56,304 bases of DNA from Actinomycetota bacterium (GTDB taxonomy: Bacteria; Actinomycetota; Actinomycetes; Actinomycetales; Microbacteriaceae): assembly GCA_020161315.1 (NCBI GenBank), contig JAIUOH010000022.1:1-56304 (forward strand), read 5' to 3'. The position numbers were made by a program, and so were the translations under genes. Below, piece by piece: positions 35,573-44,524 of the stretch; position 1 is the first letter of the stretch, and each line of letters opens with the position of its first letter. The notes beneath the pieces are model-generated. The model saw nothing but the letters and a program-made list of their open reading frames with translations, ran no database searches and had not been told where the DNA came from.

Positions 35573-36514
35573 CTAGACAGCCGACTTCGTCGCCCGCAAC
35601 TCGCCGACCTTCACCGTCGCGACGCCCGCGATGATGAGTGCCGCACCCAGCCACTGCATGCCCGTCGGCAGCACCGAGAGCAGCAGAATTGTCCAGAGAA
35701 TGCCAAAGAGGGGCTCGGAGTAGCCGGTGAAGCTCGCAACGGTTGCACCAAGCCTGCGTGAGGCGGCGACGCCAAGCACGTAGGCGAGCACGGTCGAGAT
35801 AAGCACCATGCCCGTCACGATCAGCCACGGCGAGAACTCTCGGCCCGCGATCACACCAGGGTCAGTCTTGGCGACAAAGGGCAGCAGGCCCGTGGCGCTC
35901 ACGATAACGAGCATGATGCCCGCGACGCCGAGCCCTAGCCCGACGAAGGGCAGCGGAGGAATGCCGTGGTCGGCCTTCGCGCCCGCGGCAAAGTAGCTGG
36001 CGTTGCCGACTGCCGCGATCAGCGCGAACACAATGCCGAGCGGATGCAGCCCGCCGCCGAGCACCGCACCCGAGACAGCGACGAGGCCGAGCACTGCGAG
36101 TGCTGCTCCCAGCAGTGTCAGGCCCGACGGGGCGATCCGCGTGCGAGCCCACGACCACAGCATGAGCAGCACCGGCCCCATGAACTCGATGAGCAACGCA
36201 AGGCTCGGCGGAATAAATTGCACCGCGAGAAAGAACGCAAGCTGGCAGCCCGCGACCGCGAGCACGCCGAAGAGCAGCACCGAACCCCAGGCACGGCGCA
36301 CCAGCTGCCACGACCCGCGCAGCATGATGAGCGTGGGCACCAGCAGCACGAGCGCGGCGAAGCAGATGCGCGCAGTGGCTGCTGCGCCGGGGCTCCAACC
36401 AGACGACATCAGGGCGCTCGCGAAGATGCCCGAGAGCGCGAAGCTTGCGGCCGAGCCGATGGCGAGCAGAAAACCTGCCATTGATACCGAAGATACCGAC
36501 CGCGCTGTGCTCAC
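35573..36514 (-). CDS. EamA/DMT-family transporter
   Basis: This is a 313-residue protein with ten predicted membrane helices in two five-helix repeats. The first repeat has FALSGIFASALMSSGWSPG and PPSLALLIEFMGPVLLML, the second VLAYVLGVAASRRLGATVAS and GYSEPLFGILWTILLL. This is the RhtA-like drug/metabolite exporter pattern, probably for amino acids or metabolites. It is monocistronic. Confidence 0.88.
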   Translation of the reverse strand: MSTARSVSSVSMAGFLLAIGSAASFALSGIFASALMSSGWSPGAAATARICFAALVLLVPTLIMLRGSWQLVRRAWGSVLLFGVLAVAGCQLAFFLAVQFIPPSLALLIEFMGPVLLMLWSWARTRIAPSGLTLLGAALAVLGLVAVSGAVLGGGLHPLGIVFALIAAVGNASYFAAGAKADHGIPPLPFVGLGLGVAGIMLVIVSATGLLPFVAKTDPGVIAGREFSPWLIVTGMVLISTVLAYVLGVAASRRLGATVASFTGYSEPLFGILWTILLLSVLPTGMQWLGAALIIAGVATVKVGELRATKSAV

Positions 36515-36544
36515 CCAGTTAGCTTAGCCGGGTGGGCGACATTC

Positions 36545-36579
36545 GCCCCGCACCCTGAGCTTGTCTCCGGGTGCGGGGC
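36545..36579. terminator. Hairpin between EamA and FMN reductase genes
   Basis: GCCCCGCACCC (36545-36555) and GGGTGCGGGGC (36569-36579) pair perfectly over 11 bp around 13 bases. It lies 43 bases past the stop of the FMN reductase gene on the minus strand and so probably ends that transcript. The loop and the following bases contain GAGCTTGTC and TCGACAAGCTCAG, members of a short repeat family. Confidence 0.6.
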
Positions 36580-36622
36580 TGCCAGGTGTTCACTTCGACA
36601 AGCTCAGCGAACGGTGGGGCGC

Positions 36623-37186
36623 CTAGCGCAGCGGGCTCAGCGTCTCGTCGAGGGTGACGAGTTCGTCGAGCATGAGCTGCAGCACGTTCGCCTGCTGCTC
36701 GTTCGGGGTGAACACCCCATCTGCGAGGTGCGTGCCGGGAAAGTTGATCTCGATCAGGCCATGGGTGAGCACCATGCCAAGAGCCGCGACCACGGGCTTC
36801 AGCGCGGCCTGCGCGCGCGTGCCACCCGAGTTGCCACCCCAATTCACAAAGCCGACGGGCTTGCGATCCCACTCGAGAGCCAAGTAGTCGAGTGCGTTCT
36901 TGATGGCGGGCGAGTAGCTGTGGTTGTACTCGGGAAAGGCGAAGATAAACGCGTCGGCCGCCTCAACGCGCTGCGACCACTCGATCGTGTGCTGCTTCGT
37001 GTACTTGCGGGCGCGCGGGTGGTTCGGCTCGGCCATCATCGGCAGCGCGAGCTCTTTGAGGTCGACCAGATCGATGCCGAAGCGGCCGTCAGCGGTGGCT
37101 GCATCGCGCACCCAGTTCGCGATGGGTTCGGCGATGCGACCCTCTCGCACGCTGCCTACGACGATCATGAGCTTTGGCTTTGCCAC
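36623..37186 (-). CDS. NADPH-dependent FMN reductase
   Basis: This 187-residue flavoprotein has the phosphate-binding loop VVGSVREGRIAEPIANWV at the N-terminus and FAFPEYNHSYSPAIKNALDYL, the flavin contact of the NADPH-dependent FMN reductase family. It reduces FMN, quinones or azo compounds in the cytosol. GAGAAACAC precedes the ATG as a weak ribosome site. It stands alone. Confidence 0.9.
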   Translation of the reverse strand: MAKPKLMIVVGSVREGRIAEPIANWVRDAATADGRFGIDLVDLKELALPMMAEPNHPRARKYTKQHTIEWSQRVEAADAFIFAFPEYNHSYSPAIKNALDYLALEWDRKPVGFVNWGGNSGGTRAQAALKPVVAALGMVLTHGLIEINFPGTHLADGVFTPNEQQANVLQLMLDELVTLDETLSPLR

Positions 37187-37451
37187 GTGTGTTTCTCCTG
37201 GGTTGCGTTAGATTCTTGAGGCGCGCGGGATCAACCCTCGCCACGGTGAGATCCAACCTGTCGGGCAGGCGAAGTATTCCCGTGCTTTCTGCGCAACAGA
37301 CTGACCCTGTGAGGTGGGCGAAGGTTGCAGATTGATCCCAACTCTACGAACTCGGCATTCGGCTCGCATTCTGCGCGCTATGCTCGCCGTGTGACCAGGT
37401 GACCCTGGTGCCGTATGAAACACATCAGAAAATGAAGAGGATGTTGGATCG

Positions 37452-38312
37452 ATGAAGATTCGTTTTGTGGTTCCCGCGCTGGCAGCTGCCGCCGCGCTTA
37501 CGCTGACCGGTTGCGTCAACGACGATTCGGCTGTGAAAGAAAGCAGCTCCACCTCGAAGAGTGTTGTGACTGCTGAGCAGATCAAGGAGTCGGGCGTGCT
37601 CATTATTGGCACCGACGCCGAGTACCCGCCGAACGAGTTCAAGGATGCCGATGGCAACCCGACCGGTTGGGGCGTCGAGCTTGCAAACGCAGTCGCTGAA
37701 GAGATGGGCCTGAAGCCCGAGTGGCAGATCATGCCGTTCGAGGGCATTCTGCCCCGCATCGAAGAGGGCGCAATCAACATGGGATCGTCGTCGTTCACCG
37801 ACAACGCCGAGCGCCAGAAGACCGTTGACTTCGTGAACTTCTTGAACGCTGGCAGCATGTGGGCTGCTCCCGTCGGCTCGACAGTCAACCCTGACGATGC
37901 GTGCGGCCTCACCATTGCCGTGCAGTCAGACACCGTGCAGCACACCGACGAGCTGCCCGCAAAGTCGAAGGCTTGTGAGGATGCGGGCAAGGCACCCATC
38001 AACATTCTGCCGTTCGGTGGCCAGCCCGAGGCAACCACTGCTGTGATCCAGGGTCAGGCCGCGGCATTCTCGGCTGACTTCCCAGTGACTGTTGACGCGG
38101 TCAACAACACTGACGGTGCGCTTGAGACCGTTGGCGAGATGTTCGATGCAGCTCCTTACGGCTTCGCCGTGCAGAAGGGCTCGGGCATGGACAAGGCAGT
38201 GCAGACCGCACTTCAGGCCCTGATCGACAACGGCACCTACCTCGAGATTCTCACCAAGGCAGGCTTCGAAAAGGGCGCGGTTACCGAGGCGACCATCAAC
38301 GCCGGTAAGTAA
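37452..38312 (+). CDS. Amino-acid ABC transporter substrate-binding lipoprotein
   Basis: This 286-residue lipoprotein has lipobox LTGC with Cys21. The SBP family 3 domain starts GVLIIGTDAEYPPNEFKDADG and has WGVELANAVAEEMG and QAAAFSADFPVTVDAV. It binds a polar amino acid outside the membrane and delivers it to the permease encoded next. The 265 bases upstream hold the promoter; a GCTATGCT box lies near 37379, and GAAGAGGATG is the ribosome site. First of three operon genes. Confidence 0.92.
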   Translation: MKIRFVVPALAAAAALTLTGCVNDDSAVKESSSTSKSVVTAEQIKESGVLIIGTDAEYPPNEFKDADGNPTGWGVELANAVAEEMGLKPEWQIMPFEGILPRIEEGAINMGSSSFTDNAERQKTVDFVNFLNAGSMWAAPVGSTVNPDDACGLTIAVQSDTVQHTDELPAKSKACEDAGKAPINILPFGGQPEATTAVIQGQAAAFSADFPVTVDAVNNTDGALETVGEMFDAAPYGFAVQKGSGMDKAVQTALQALIDNGTYLEILTKAGFEKGAVTEATINAGK

Positions 38313-38332
38313 CCGACGCGAATCGAACTGTC

Positions 38333-39388
38333 ATGAGTGACATGCAATCTGCGGCTGCGGGGGCATCTTCCCCGCAGCCGCAGCGGCATGGTGAGCCCCA
38401 GGCAATTGAAGCGATCAAGCTGCGCCACCCGTGGCGTGCGGTGGTCGCCGCCCTGCTCATCATCATTGTCGGCCTGTTTGTCTTCGACGCACTGACCAAC
38501 CGGCCGGTGTATTCGTGGGACATCGTCGTCAACTACCTCTTCGACGTGCGCGTGCTCAGCGCACTCGGCTACACACTGCAGCTGACCATCTACCCGATGA
38601 TCATCGCGGTGCTGCTCGGCATTCTGCTTGCGATTATGCGGCTCTCACCGAACCCGGTGTTTCGCGCTGTCGCGTGGGTGTACCTCTGGATCTTTAGGGG
38701 CACCCCGGTCTACGTGCAGCTCGTGTTCTGGGGCCTGATGCCGGTGATCTATAAGAGCATCACGCTCGGCATTCCGTTCACCGAGGTAGGGATTCAGCTG
38801 GTTACAGCTGACCTCTTTAGCTATTTCACGCTTGCGGTGATCGGCCTTGCGCTCAACGAGGCGGCCTACATGGCCGAGATCGTGCGCGCGGGCCTGCTCT
38901 CGGTTGACAAGGGTCAAGACGAGGCAGCAGTTGCCCTCGGCCTCGGCTGGTGGCACACCATGAGCCGCATCGTGCTGCCGCAGGCGATGCGCGTGATTGT
39001 GCCACCCACCGGCAACGAGGTGGTCTCGATGCTGAAGACAACCTCGCTGGTCATTGCGGTGCCGTTCACGCTCGACCTGTACACGCGCACCCACGACATC
39101 GCGGTTTCGATGTACAAGCCGGTGCCGTTCTTGCTGGTCGCATCGTTCTGGTACCTGATTTTGACCTCGATTCTGATGGTCGGCCAGTTCTACGTTGAGC
39201 GCTACTTTGCGCGCGGCGTTGGTGCTCGGCCCGACGTGCAGAAGCCGACGGTTGAGACCTCGGCGATCGGCGTAATCGGCCTTTCGTCAGCAACAGAGGC
39301 TGGCGGCGGGTACCCGACCGCAACGGGAGCCGATGGCGGCGATCAGATCGTGCCGCCGCACGGCCGAGCCGGAGGAGGTGGCGTATGA
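38333..39388 (+). CDS. Amino-acid ABC transporter permease
   Basis: This is a 351-residue permease. A 35-residue polar N-terminus precedes five or six membrane helices. The EAA-type loop [20 protein letters not shown], which contacts the ATPase, is present, as is the His/Glu/Gln/Arg-type [20 protein letters not shown] start. A low-complexity Gly-rich tail of about 50 residues closes it. Its stop overlaps the ATPase gene start as ATGA. Confidence 0.92.
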   Translation: MSDMQSAAAGASSPQPQRHGEPQAIEAIKLRHPWRAVVAALLIIIVGLFVFDALTNRPVYSWDIVVNYLFDVRVLSALGYTLQLTIYPMIIAVLLGILLAIMRLSPNPVFRAVAWVYLWIFRGTPVYVQLVFWGLMPVIYKSITLGIPFTEVGIQLVTADLFSYFTLAVIGLALNEAAYMAEIVRAGLLSVDKGQDEAAVALGLGWWHTMSRIVLPQAMRVIVPPTGNEVVSMLKTTSLVIAVPFTLDLYTRTHDIAVSMYKPVPFLLVASFWYLILTSILMVGQFYVERYFARGVGARPDVQKPTVETSAIGVIGLSSATEAGGGYPTATGADGGDQIVPPHGRAGGGGV

Positions 39389-40158
39389 GCCAGACAGATA
39401 TTCCAATGGTGAAGGCCGAGGCCGTCTCGAAGGCCTACGGCTCAAACCAGGTGCTGAAGTCAATCTCGCTTGAGGTGAAACGTGGCGAGGTGCTCTGCCT
39501 CGTTGGCCCTTCGGGCTCGGGCAAGTCGACCTTCTTGCGCTGCATCAACCACCTCGAGACGATCAACGCTGGTCGGCTCTCGGTTGACGGTGAGCTCGTG
39601 GGTTATCACGAGCGCGGTGGCAAGATCTACGAGATGCACCCGAAAGAGGCCGCAAGGCAGCGGCGAGACATCGGCATGGTGTTTCAGCGCTTCAACCTGT
39701 TCCCTCATAAGACCGCGCTCGAGAATGTGATGCTGGCGCCCACACTGCTGAAAAAGGGCAACAAGGCTGCACTGCAGACCAGAGCGATGGATCTGCTTGC
39801 CCGAGTCGGCCTCGCAGAGCGTCACGACTACTACCCGGCTCACCTGTCGGGTGGTCAGCAGCAGCGTGTTGCGATCGCTCGTGCGCTCGCGATGGAGCCG
39901 AAGCTGATGCTCTTCGACGAGCCGACGTCGGCGCTCGACCCCGAGCTGGTCGGTGAGGTACTCGACGTCATGAAGGGCCTCGCCGAGAGCGGCATGACCA
40001 TGATCGTCGTGACGCACGAGATGGGTTTTGCCCGCGAAGTCGCCGACGAACTGGTGTTCATGGATGGCGGCGTCGTGGTCGAGTCGGGCGACCCGACCGA
40101 GGTGCTTACGAACCCGCAAAGGGAGCGCACCAAGGCGTTCCTGTCGAAGGTGCTGTAG
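39385..40158 (+). CDS. Amino-acid ABC transporter ATP-binding protein
   Basis: This is a 257-residue GlnQ-like ATPase with Walker [16 protein letters not shown]-loop [11 protein letters not shown], signature [16 protein letters not shown], Walker [15 protein letters not shown] and H-loop VVTHEMG. It has a short insertion after Walker A ([19 protein letters not shown]), as in some actinobacterial members. It powers uptake through the permease encoded just before it. A long hairpin terminator follows. Confidence 0.95.
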   Translation: MSQTDIPMVKAEAVSKAYGSNQVLKSISLEVKRGEVLCLVGPSGSGKSTFLRCINHLETINAGRLSVDGELVGYHERGGKIYEMHPKEAARQRRDIGMVFQRFNLFPHKTALENVMLAPTLLKKGNKAALQTRAMDLLARVGLAERHDYYPAHLSGGQQQRVAIARALAMEPKLMLFDEPTSALDPELVGEVLDVMKGLAESGMTMIVVTHEMGFAREVADELVFMDGGVVVESGDPTEVLTNPQRERTKAFLSKVL

Positions 40159-40170
40159 CGCTATTCGCAT

Positions 40171-40223
40171 AAGAAGCCCGTACCGTTCATCTTGACAAGC
40201 TCGATGAACGGTACGGGCTTCTT
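40171..40223. terminator. Strong hairpin terminator after the amino-acid ABC operon
   Basis: The arms 40171-40191 and 40203-40223 are perfectly complementary over 21 bp, starting AAGAAGCCCGTACCG and ending CGGGCTTCTT, around an 11-base loop. The T-rich 3' side supports an intrinsic terminator. It can also serve the convergent tagD gene. Confidence 0.85.
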
Positions 40224-40355
40224 GCGTGCGGGTGCCGGTCGAGCCCTTCGACAGGCTCAGAATGTGGGCCAGTTGCATACGCCGCCGGCCGAGCATGTAG
40301 GGACCAAACGAAAGCGTGCATCTCGACAAGCTCGATGAACGGCGCGAAGTGGCGA

Positions 40356-40754
40356 TTAGGCGTTCACGCCCAGATCGCGCTTGATCTTCGTGGTCGAGAC
40401 GCCCTCGGTGCGGTCGAGATAGATCACGTCGCAGTAGTCGGTGAGAATCTCAAAGCGCGGGTCGCCCTCCCAGTCACCACCCATGACGACGGCGTCGACC
40501 TGATACTTCTGCACGTCGCTGATTTTCTGATCCCACGATTCTTCAGGAATCACCAGATCGACGTAACGCACCGCCTCGAGCATATTCTTGCGAGTCTCGA
40601 AGTCGTGGTAGGTCTTCTTGCCCTTGCCCGCATTGAACTCCTCGGTCGACGCCGCGACGATCAGGTAGTCGCCCTGCGCGCGGGCACGCTGTAGCAGGCG
40701 AATGTGGCCCCAGTGCAGCAGGTCGTAGGTTCCGTAGGTGAGGATGCGCTTCAT
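40356..40754 (-). CDS. tagD: Glycerol-3-phosphate cytidylyltransferase-like enzyme
   Basis: This is a 132-residue nucleotidyltransferase with the TYGTYDLLHWGHIRLLQRAR start (HWGH for the HxGH motif) and the closing RTEGVSTTKIKRDL (RTxGxSTT). Length and motifs fit TagD/GCT, which makes CDP-glycerol for wall or capsule polymers. It follows a small membrane protein gene with a one-base gap, so the two are co-transcribed. A related polyol cytidylyltransferase is possible. Confidence 0.88.
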   Translation of the reverse strand: MKRILTYGTYDLLHWGHIRLLQRARAQGDYLIVAASTEEFNAGKGKKTYHDFETRKNMLEAVRYVDLVIPEESWDQKISDVQKYQVDAVVMGGDWEGDPRFEILTDYCDVIYLDRTEGVSTTKIKRDLGVNA

Positions 40755-40755
40755 G

Positions 40756-40974
40756 TCAGGCTCCGATCAAAAGGGCAACGCCGGCGACCGCCGATGCAAC
40801 TGCGATGACGATTGCAATGCTAATGAGAATGGCATGCACTCGATAGAACTTTGTGGGTGCGCCTGCCTCATCGCGTGCGCGCGGGTCGGCCGCGACTCGC
40901 TTCCAAAACTGTGGCCACACGATTGCGTTGTAGCCGGCGTTCACGAGCAGCATGATTCCTGCGAGTACCGTCAT
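40756..40974 (-). CDS. SCO4848-like small membrane protein
   Basis: This is a 72-residue protein with two hydrophobic helices (about 3-20 and 47-70) and the conserved YNAIVWPQFWKRVAADPRAR loop between them, followed by KFYRVHAILIS. It fits the SCO4848 family of small actinobacterial membrane proteins of unknown function. It precedes tagD by one base. Confidence 0.75.
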   Translation of the reverse strand: MTVLAGIMLLVNAGYNAIVWPQFWKRVAADPRARDEAGAPTKFYRVHAILISIAIVIAVASAVAGVALLIGA

Positions 40975-41041
40975 GTCTCAAGCCTACGGTGCCAGGCTGT
41001 GCCCCGGCCGCAACCGGCTGACTCGTGGGTGCCGGGGCGCA

Positions 41042-41207
41042 CTAGGGCATGTCTTGTAAATGGTGGTGCTGGCGAGGATGTGCTCGAAGTCTGTGATCGC
41101 GAGGCGGAGGAGGAGGCTTTGCTGGTGGCAAAGCCGACGACGACAACGAAGCGAGCGCTGACTTGGAGCGCACCGCAGCGCGACACCATTTACAAGACAT
41201 GACCTAG
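41042..41207. mobile_element. MITE-like inverted-repeat element, copy 2
   Basis: A 166-base element has 24-base arms (41042-41065 and 41184-41207) that pair at 23 positions, edged by CTAG. It shares three core blocks with the element at 35409: GCTGGCGAGGATGTGC (41068-41083), GTGATCGCGAGGCG (41093-41106) and GACAACGAAGCGAGCGC (41142-41158). The arms differ almost fully from those of copy 1, yet pair as well. The next gene starts 10 bases after it, so it probably carries or displaces that gene's promoter. Confidence 0.6.
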
Positions 41208-41216
41208 GCTCGGAGC

Positions 41217-41621
41217 ATGAGCGAAGCTACCTACGTCGTACGCAAATGGGTCAAGCCTGACGACCTGAACCAGCACGGTGCGCTGTTCGGTGGCAGGCTG
41301 CTGCAGTGGGTCGATGAAGAGGCCGCGATTGTTGCGATCACGCAGCTCGGCACGATTGAGGTGGTGACGCGTCACATCTCGGCGCTCGATTTCGTTGCGC
41401 GAGCAGAGCGAGGCGACCTGCTCGAGCTCGAGTACCGCGTGCTGAGCTTCGGCCGCACCTCGCTCAGTCTGAGCTGCCGCGTGTTCAACTCCGTGACCGG
41501 CCATGACATTCTGCGGCTCGAGAACATCGTTTTCGTTGCGGTTGATAGCGATGGCAACCCCGTCGCGCACGGCCAGACACTCACGACCGCCGGCACGGAG
41601 CGGCTGCGCACCGCCGGCTGA
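41217..41621 (+). CDS. Acyl-CoA thioesterase, hotdog fold (YciA-like)
   Basis: This 134-residue protein has the hotdog pattern of acyl-CoA hydrolases: NQHGALFGGRLLQWVDEEAA with the catalytic Asp, then RHISALDFVARAERGDLLEL and FVAVDSDGNP near the end. It hydrolyses acyl-CoA thioesters in the cytosol. ATG 41217 lies 10 bases after an inverted-repeat element, with CTCGGAGC as a weak ribosome site. Its TGA begins a copy of the repeated 10-mer. Confidence 0.9.
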   Translation: MSEATYVVRKWVKPDDLNQHGALFGGRLLQWVDEEAAIVAITQLGTIEVVTRHISALDFVARAERGDLLELEYRVLSFGRTSLSLSCRVFNSVTGHDILRLENIVFVAVDSDGNPVAHGQTLTTAGTERLRTAG

Positions 41622-41629
41622 TCCTCGCC
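41620..41629 (+). repeat. Iterated 10-mer GATCCTCGCC (representative copy)
   Basis: This copy overlaps the thioesterase stop codon. The same 10-mer occurs on the plus strand at 9678, 10786, 22099, 29115, 31564, 43752, 52809 and 54975, and as GGCGAGGATC at 16412, 27582, 31155 and 42496. By eye that is 13 exact copies. The core GGCGAGGAT is also inside both inverted-repeat elements. No function is known to me. Confidence 0.75.
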
Positions 41630-41806
41630 CCGCGTTGCAGTCGGTGCCCGAAAGCAACGTGAGGCATTGCGCAACGCAACAAAACCATCACGTGTCGGCG
41701 TGGGGGCGCGCCACATGCCCCGCGGGGTGCATGCTTAGAGCAGAGTGAGCGCAACCGGGCACGACAGGCGAGCCCGAGCCAACGCGCAGCAACAAAAGGG
41801 GTAACC

Positions 41807-42385
41807 ATGGCCGAACAAGAAACCATCGTGATCGACGGCCGCAAGGCAACCGACGTTATTCGCACCATCATGGGCGTTGGCGGTCTCGTCTCGCTCGTTA
41901 TCGGCGTGCTGATTCTCATCAACCCAGTGCAGTCGGGTGCCGTGATGATGAAGTTCGTTGCGATCATCTTCGCGATCTACATGACCGTGACGGGCCTCGT
42001 GTTTCTTGGCTCGATGATCTTCTCGAAGACCATGTCGGGGTGGCGTCGCGTGGGCAACGCTGTGCTTGGTCTGCTCTACCTGATCGCCGGCATCATCGTC
42101 TTCGGCAACCTCGGTGCGACCGCAGCAGTGCTGACCGCGGTGCTGTCGATCTTCATCGGTGTGCTCTGGATCTTCGAGGGCATCATGTCATTTGCGGCTG
42201 CCCGCGAGTCGAAGAGCAAGACCTGGAGCATCATCTACGGCAGCGTCAGCATCATCGCGGGCATTGTGCTGATCGTGACCCCGCTGGCCGCCGCCGTCAC
42301 GCTGTGGCTGCTCGTCGGCATCTCGATGGCGATCATGGGTGTCGTGCAGATCGTGCGTGCGTTCACGCTGAAGCCTGCAAAGTAG
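41807..42385 (+). CDS. hdeD: HdeD-family membrane protein
   Basis: This is a 192-residue protein with six hydrophobic segments arranged in pairs, starting MGVGGLVSLVIGVLILINP, a signature of HdeD (DUF308). Repeats such as GVLWIFEGIMSFAAARESK and the SIIAGIVLIVTPLAAA segment support it. HdeD is linked to acid resistance in Escherichia coli; the role in actinobacteria is unknown. AAAAGGGGTAACC is the ribosome site. Confidence 0.88.
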   Translation: MAEQETIVIDGRKATDVIRTIMGVGGLVSLVIGVLILINPVQSGAVMMKFVAIIFAIYMTVTGLVFLGSMIFSKTMSGWRRVGNAVLGLLYLIAGIIVFGNLGATAAVLTAVLSIFIGVLWIFEGIMSFAAARESKSKTWSIIYGSVSIIAGIVLIVTPLAAAVTLWLLVGISMAIMGVVQIVRAFTLKPAK

Positions 42386-42413
42386 GTCTGAGCGCGGCTT
42401 TGCGAAACTTCTG

Positions 42414-42443
42414 CGGCACCCTCGGTTACGGCTGAGGGTGCCG
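42414..42443 (+). terminator. Intrinsic terminator after hdeD
   Basis: CGGCACCCTC (42414-42423) and GAGGGTGCCG (42434-42443) pair over 10 bp around 10 bases, followed by TTTCGTTTGT. This is a good intrinsic terminator for hdeD. Confidence 0.8.
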
Positions 42444-42503
42444 TTTCGTTTGTGCGGCACCCGAGCCTGTCGTGGCGTCGATGCCCGGCATTTCGGGCGA
42501 GGA

Positions 42504-42959
42504 TCAGCCCAGCTGTTCGAGCGCGGCGGCCTCGATGGGCTCGTCGCTCAGCACGAGAGCGACGTACTTGCGCACCACGGGGAGCGCCGCTGAGCCCGCG
42601 TTGAACTGCACCGCGACAAACGGGCTCGTCTGGATGAGGCGGAGCGCCTCGAGCGCGGGCATGATCGCACCCTTCGCCTGGTCGCCTCGACCCTTGGGGT
42701 AGGCGAGGCGCAGCTCGTCCATCGAGGTGAAGAGGGGCAGCAGCAGTTGTCCCTTGGTCGATCGCACGGTGCGCACACGGGTCGACTTCTTCTTGTGGGT
42801 GCCCGTCACGTCTGCGACGAGAAAGCCCTCGCGCAGCGCATTCAGAAACTCGGCGAGTCGCTCGTAGTCGGGCGTCTGCTGCAGTGCGGCGAGCGAGTCT
42901 CGCACGCCCTCGTTCACGTAGTCGGGGGTGATGCCCTCTGGAGTCTGCGCTTCGGCCAT
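42504..42959 (-). CDS. SseB-like protein
   Basis: This 151-residue acidic protein has an SseB N-terminal-type domain: FLNALREGFLVADVTGTHKKKST, then QLLLPLFTSMDELRLAYPKG and ALEALRLIQTSPFVAVQFNAGS. This pattern is seen in SseB-family proteins of actinobacteria, whose function is not established. It is monocistronic. Its TGA overlaps a GGCGAGGATC 10-mer. Confidence 0.75.
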   Translation of the reverse strand: MAEAQTPEGITPDYVNEGVRDSLAALQQTPDYERLAEFLNALREGFLVADVTGTHKKKSTRVRTVRSTKGQLLLPLFTSMDELRLAYPKGRGDQAKGAIMPALEALRLIQTSPFVAVQFNAGSAALPVVRKYVALVLSDEPIEAAALEQLG

Positions 42960-43024
42960 GCCTCAAGCCTATCGAGGGGTGGCCGGCGGGCCGCCTGTGT
43001 GGGCTGTTCATAAAACCGGACGGC

Positions 43025-43090
43025 GCACGTAACAGCGGACGGATTCGGCGATTTCATCCGCTGTTACGTGCATCATCCGCTGTTACGAAC
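43025..43090. repeat. Dispersed palindromic repeat, copy 2
   Basis: GCACGTAACAGCGGACG (43025-43041) and CATCCGCTGTTACGTGC (43055-43071) are inverted with one mismatch. The following CATCCGCTGTTACGAAC gives a third, direct half-repeat. The element matches copy 1 at 31035-31107 with few differences. It ends next to the bioN stop codon at 43091. Confidence 0.75.
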
Positions 43091-43702
43091 TCAGTCGTCA
43101 CCGAAGCCGCGCGCCTGCAGCGCCTCGCCCGTGAGCTGGGCGTGAGCCACAACGCGTAGCACGAACGGCACAAGATAGGCGCGTGGGCTGCGCTCGAGCC
43201 CGCGCGCCTTCGCGGCGGCGCGCGTTTCGCGGGCTTGCGCGAGCACGATCGGAATCGACCTGATTGTGAGCGAGAACGCCAGTGCGACCTGATCCGGCTT
43301 CACACCGAAGCGTCGAAGCGGGCCCAGCAACCAGACGATGGTGTCGATCAGCTCATCTGCCGCGGTACTCGCCGTCAGCGCGCTCGCCGCAAGCAGCAGA
43401 GCGAAGAGCGTCGCGACCACAGCAAAGCCGTGCTCCCAGCCGCGCTGCCAGGCCTGAAACGCAAACAGCAGCACCCCGACGATCAAAAACCGTCGCCCCA
43501 CGCGCAACAGATCTGCCATGCGCATGCCCGAGAGCAGAGCTAGAGTCACGCCGATGGCCAGCGCGACGAGGCCCACCGGCACGGAACGAAAAGCGACGGT
43601 GAAGATGCCGAAGAGAAACAGGCCGAGCAGCTTCGCGCCGGGGCGTAGCCGGTGCAGCGGTGAGCGCTTCGTAATGTACTCACCGAGTGGTGACGAGGTC
43701 AC
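43091..43702 (-). CDS. bioN: Biotin ECF transporter T component (BioN)
   Basis: This 203-residue membrane protein of the CbiQ/BioN family has about five helices and the Ala-Arg-Gly coupling motif KARGLERSPRAYLVPF, plus QARGFG at the C-terminus. It transmits ATPase motion to the biotin-binding subunit BioY. Its ATG overlaps the bioM stop as ATGA. Confidence 0.9.
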   Translation of the reverse strand: MTSSPLGEYITKRSPLHRLRPGAKLLGLFLFGIFTVAFRSVPVGLVALAIGVTLALLSGMRMADLLRVGRRFLIVGVLLFAFQAWQRGWEHGFAVVATLFALLLAASALTASTAADELIDTIVWLLGPLRRFGVKPDQVALAFSLTIRSIPIVLAQARETRAAAKARGLERSPRAYLVPFVLRVVAHAQLTGEALQARGFGDD

Positions 43703-44499
43703 GTGCTCGGGCCGATCTCGCCCTGCGGGGTGGTGCCGGGCTGCGCCTGGCGATCCTCGCCGCCGATATTGTTGCTGCCACGCGCCGAAAGCTCGCGGTA
43801 GAACGCAATTGCCTCTGCCGGAGGCCCATCGAAGATGACCTGTGCGTCGTCAACCACAAGCGTGCGATCGGCGCGCGCGGCGAGCTCGAGATCGTGCGTG
43901 ATCACGAGCACCTGCTGCGGCAATGACAGCAGCAGGTCGTTGATCATGCGCGCGTTGCGAAGGTCGAGCAGCGTGGTTGGCTCATCAGCAACGAGGATCG
44001 CGGGATCGCTTGCGAGCACCGCCGCGAAGGCGAGCAGCTGCCGTTGCCCGCCAGACAGCGTGTGTACGCTTCGCTCGGCGAGCTGGGCGATGCCGAAACG
44101 CTCGAGCACCGCCCGGGCAGCCTCGAGCCGATCGGGCTTTTTGCGGTGCTCGCGACGCAGCGAGAGCGCCACGTCTTCGAGCACGGTCGGCATGATGAGC
44201 TGCGCGCTGGGGTCGCTGAACACGAAACCGACGAGGCGACGAGCGGCGGCCCCATGGCGTGTGGTGTCTAGGGCTGTTGCGGCGCCGGTGGTGATGTCGG
44301 TGTCGGCCGAGACAATCACGCTGCCCGTCGTGGGCTCGATGAGCCCGTTGCAGAGCCTCGCGAGCGTCGACTTGCCCGAACCGTTGCCGCCGATGATCGA
44401 GATGCGGCGCTCGCCGAGGGTGAGCGTTGTGGGGTGCAGGATCACCGCATCGTGCTCGCCCGAGGGTACGGTGACTCCGGCCCCACGCAATTCGATCAT
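43699..44499 (-). CDS. bioM: Biotin ECF transporter ATPase (BioM)
   Basis: This is a 266-residue ABC ATPase with Walker A IIGGNGSGKSTLARL, Q-loop-like VGFVFSDPSAQLIMPT, signature LSGGQRQLLAFAAVLA, Walker B ILVADEPTTLLD and H-loop VLVITHDLEL. The C-terminal 25 residues are low in order and contain GGED encoded by a GGCGAGGATC 10-mer. It couples ATP hydrolysis to biotin uptake by BioYMN. bioY lies 25 bases upstream. Confidence 0.93.
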   Translation of the reverse strand: MIELRGAGVTVPSGEHDAVILHPTTLTLGERRISIIGGNGSGKSTLARLCNGLIEPTTGSVIVSADTDITTGAATALDTTRHGAAARRLVGFVFSDPSAQLIMPTVLEDVALSLRREHRKKPDRLEAARAVLERFGIAQLAERSVHTLSGGQRQLLAFAAVLASDPAILVADEPTTLLDLRNARMINDLLLSLPQQVLVITHDLELAARADRTLVVDDAQVIFDGPPAEAIAFYRELSARGSNNIGGEDRQAQPGTTPQGEIGPST

Positions 44500-44524
44500 G
44501 CCGAGATTTTACGCGGTTGCGACG

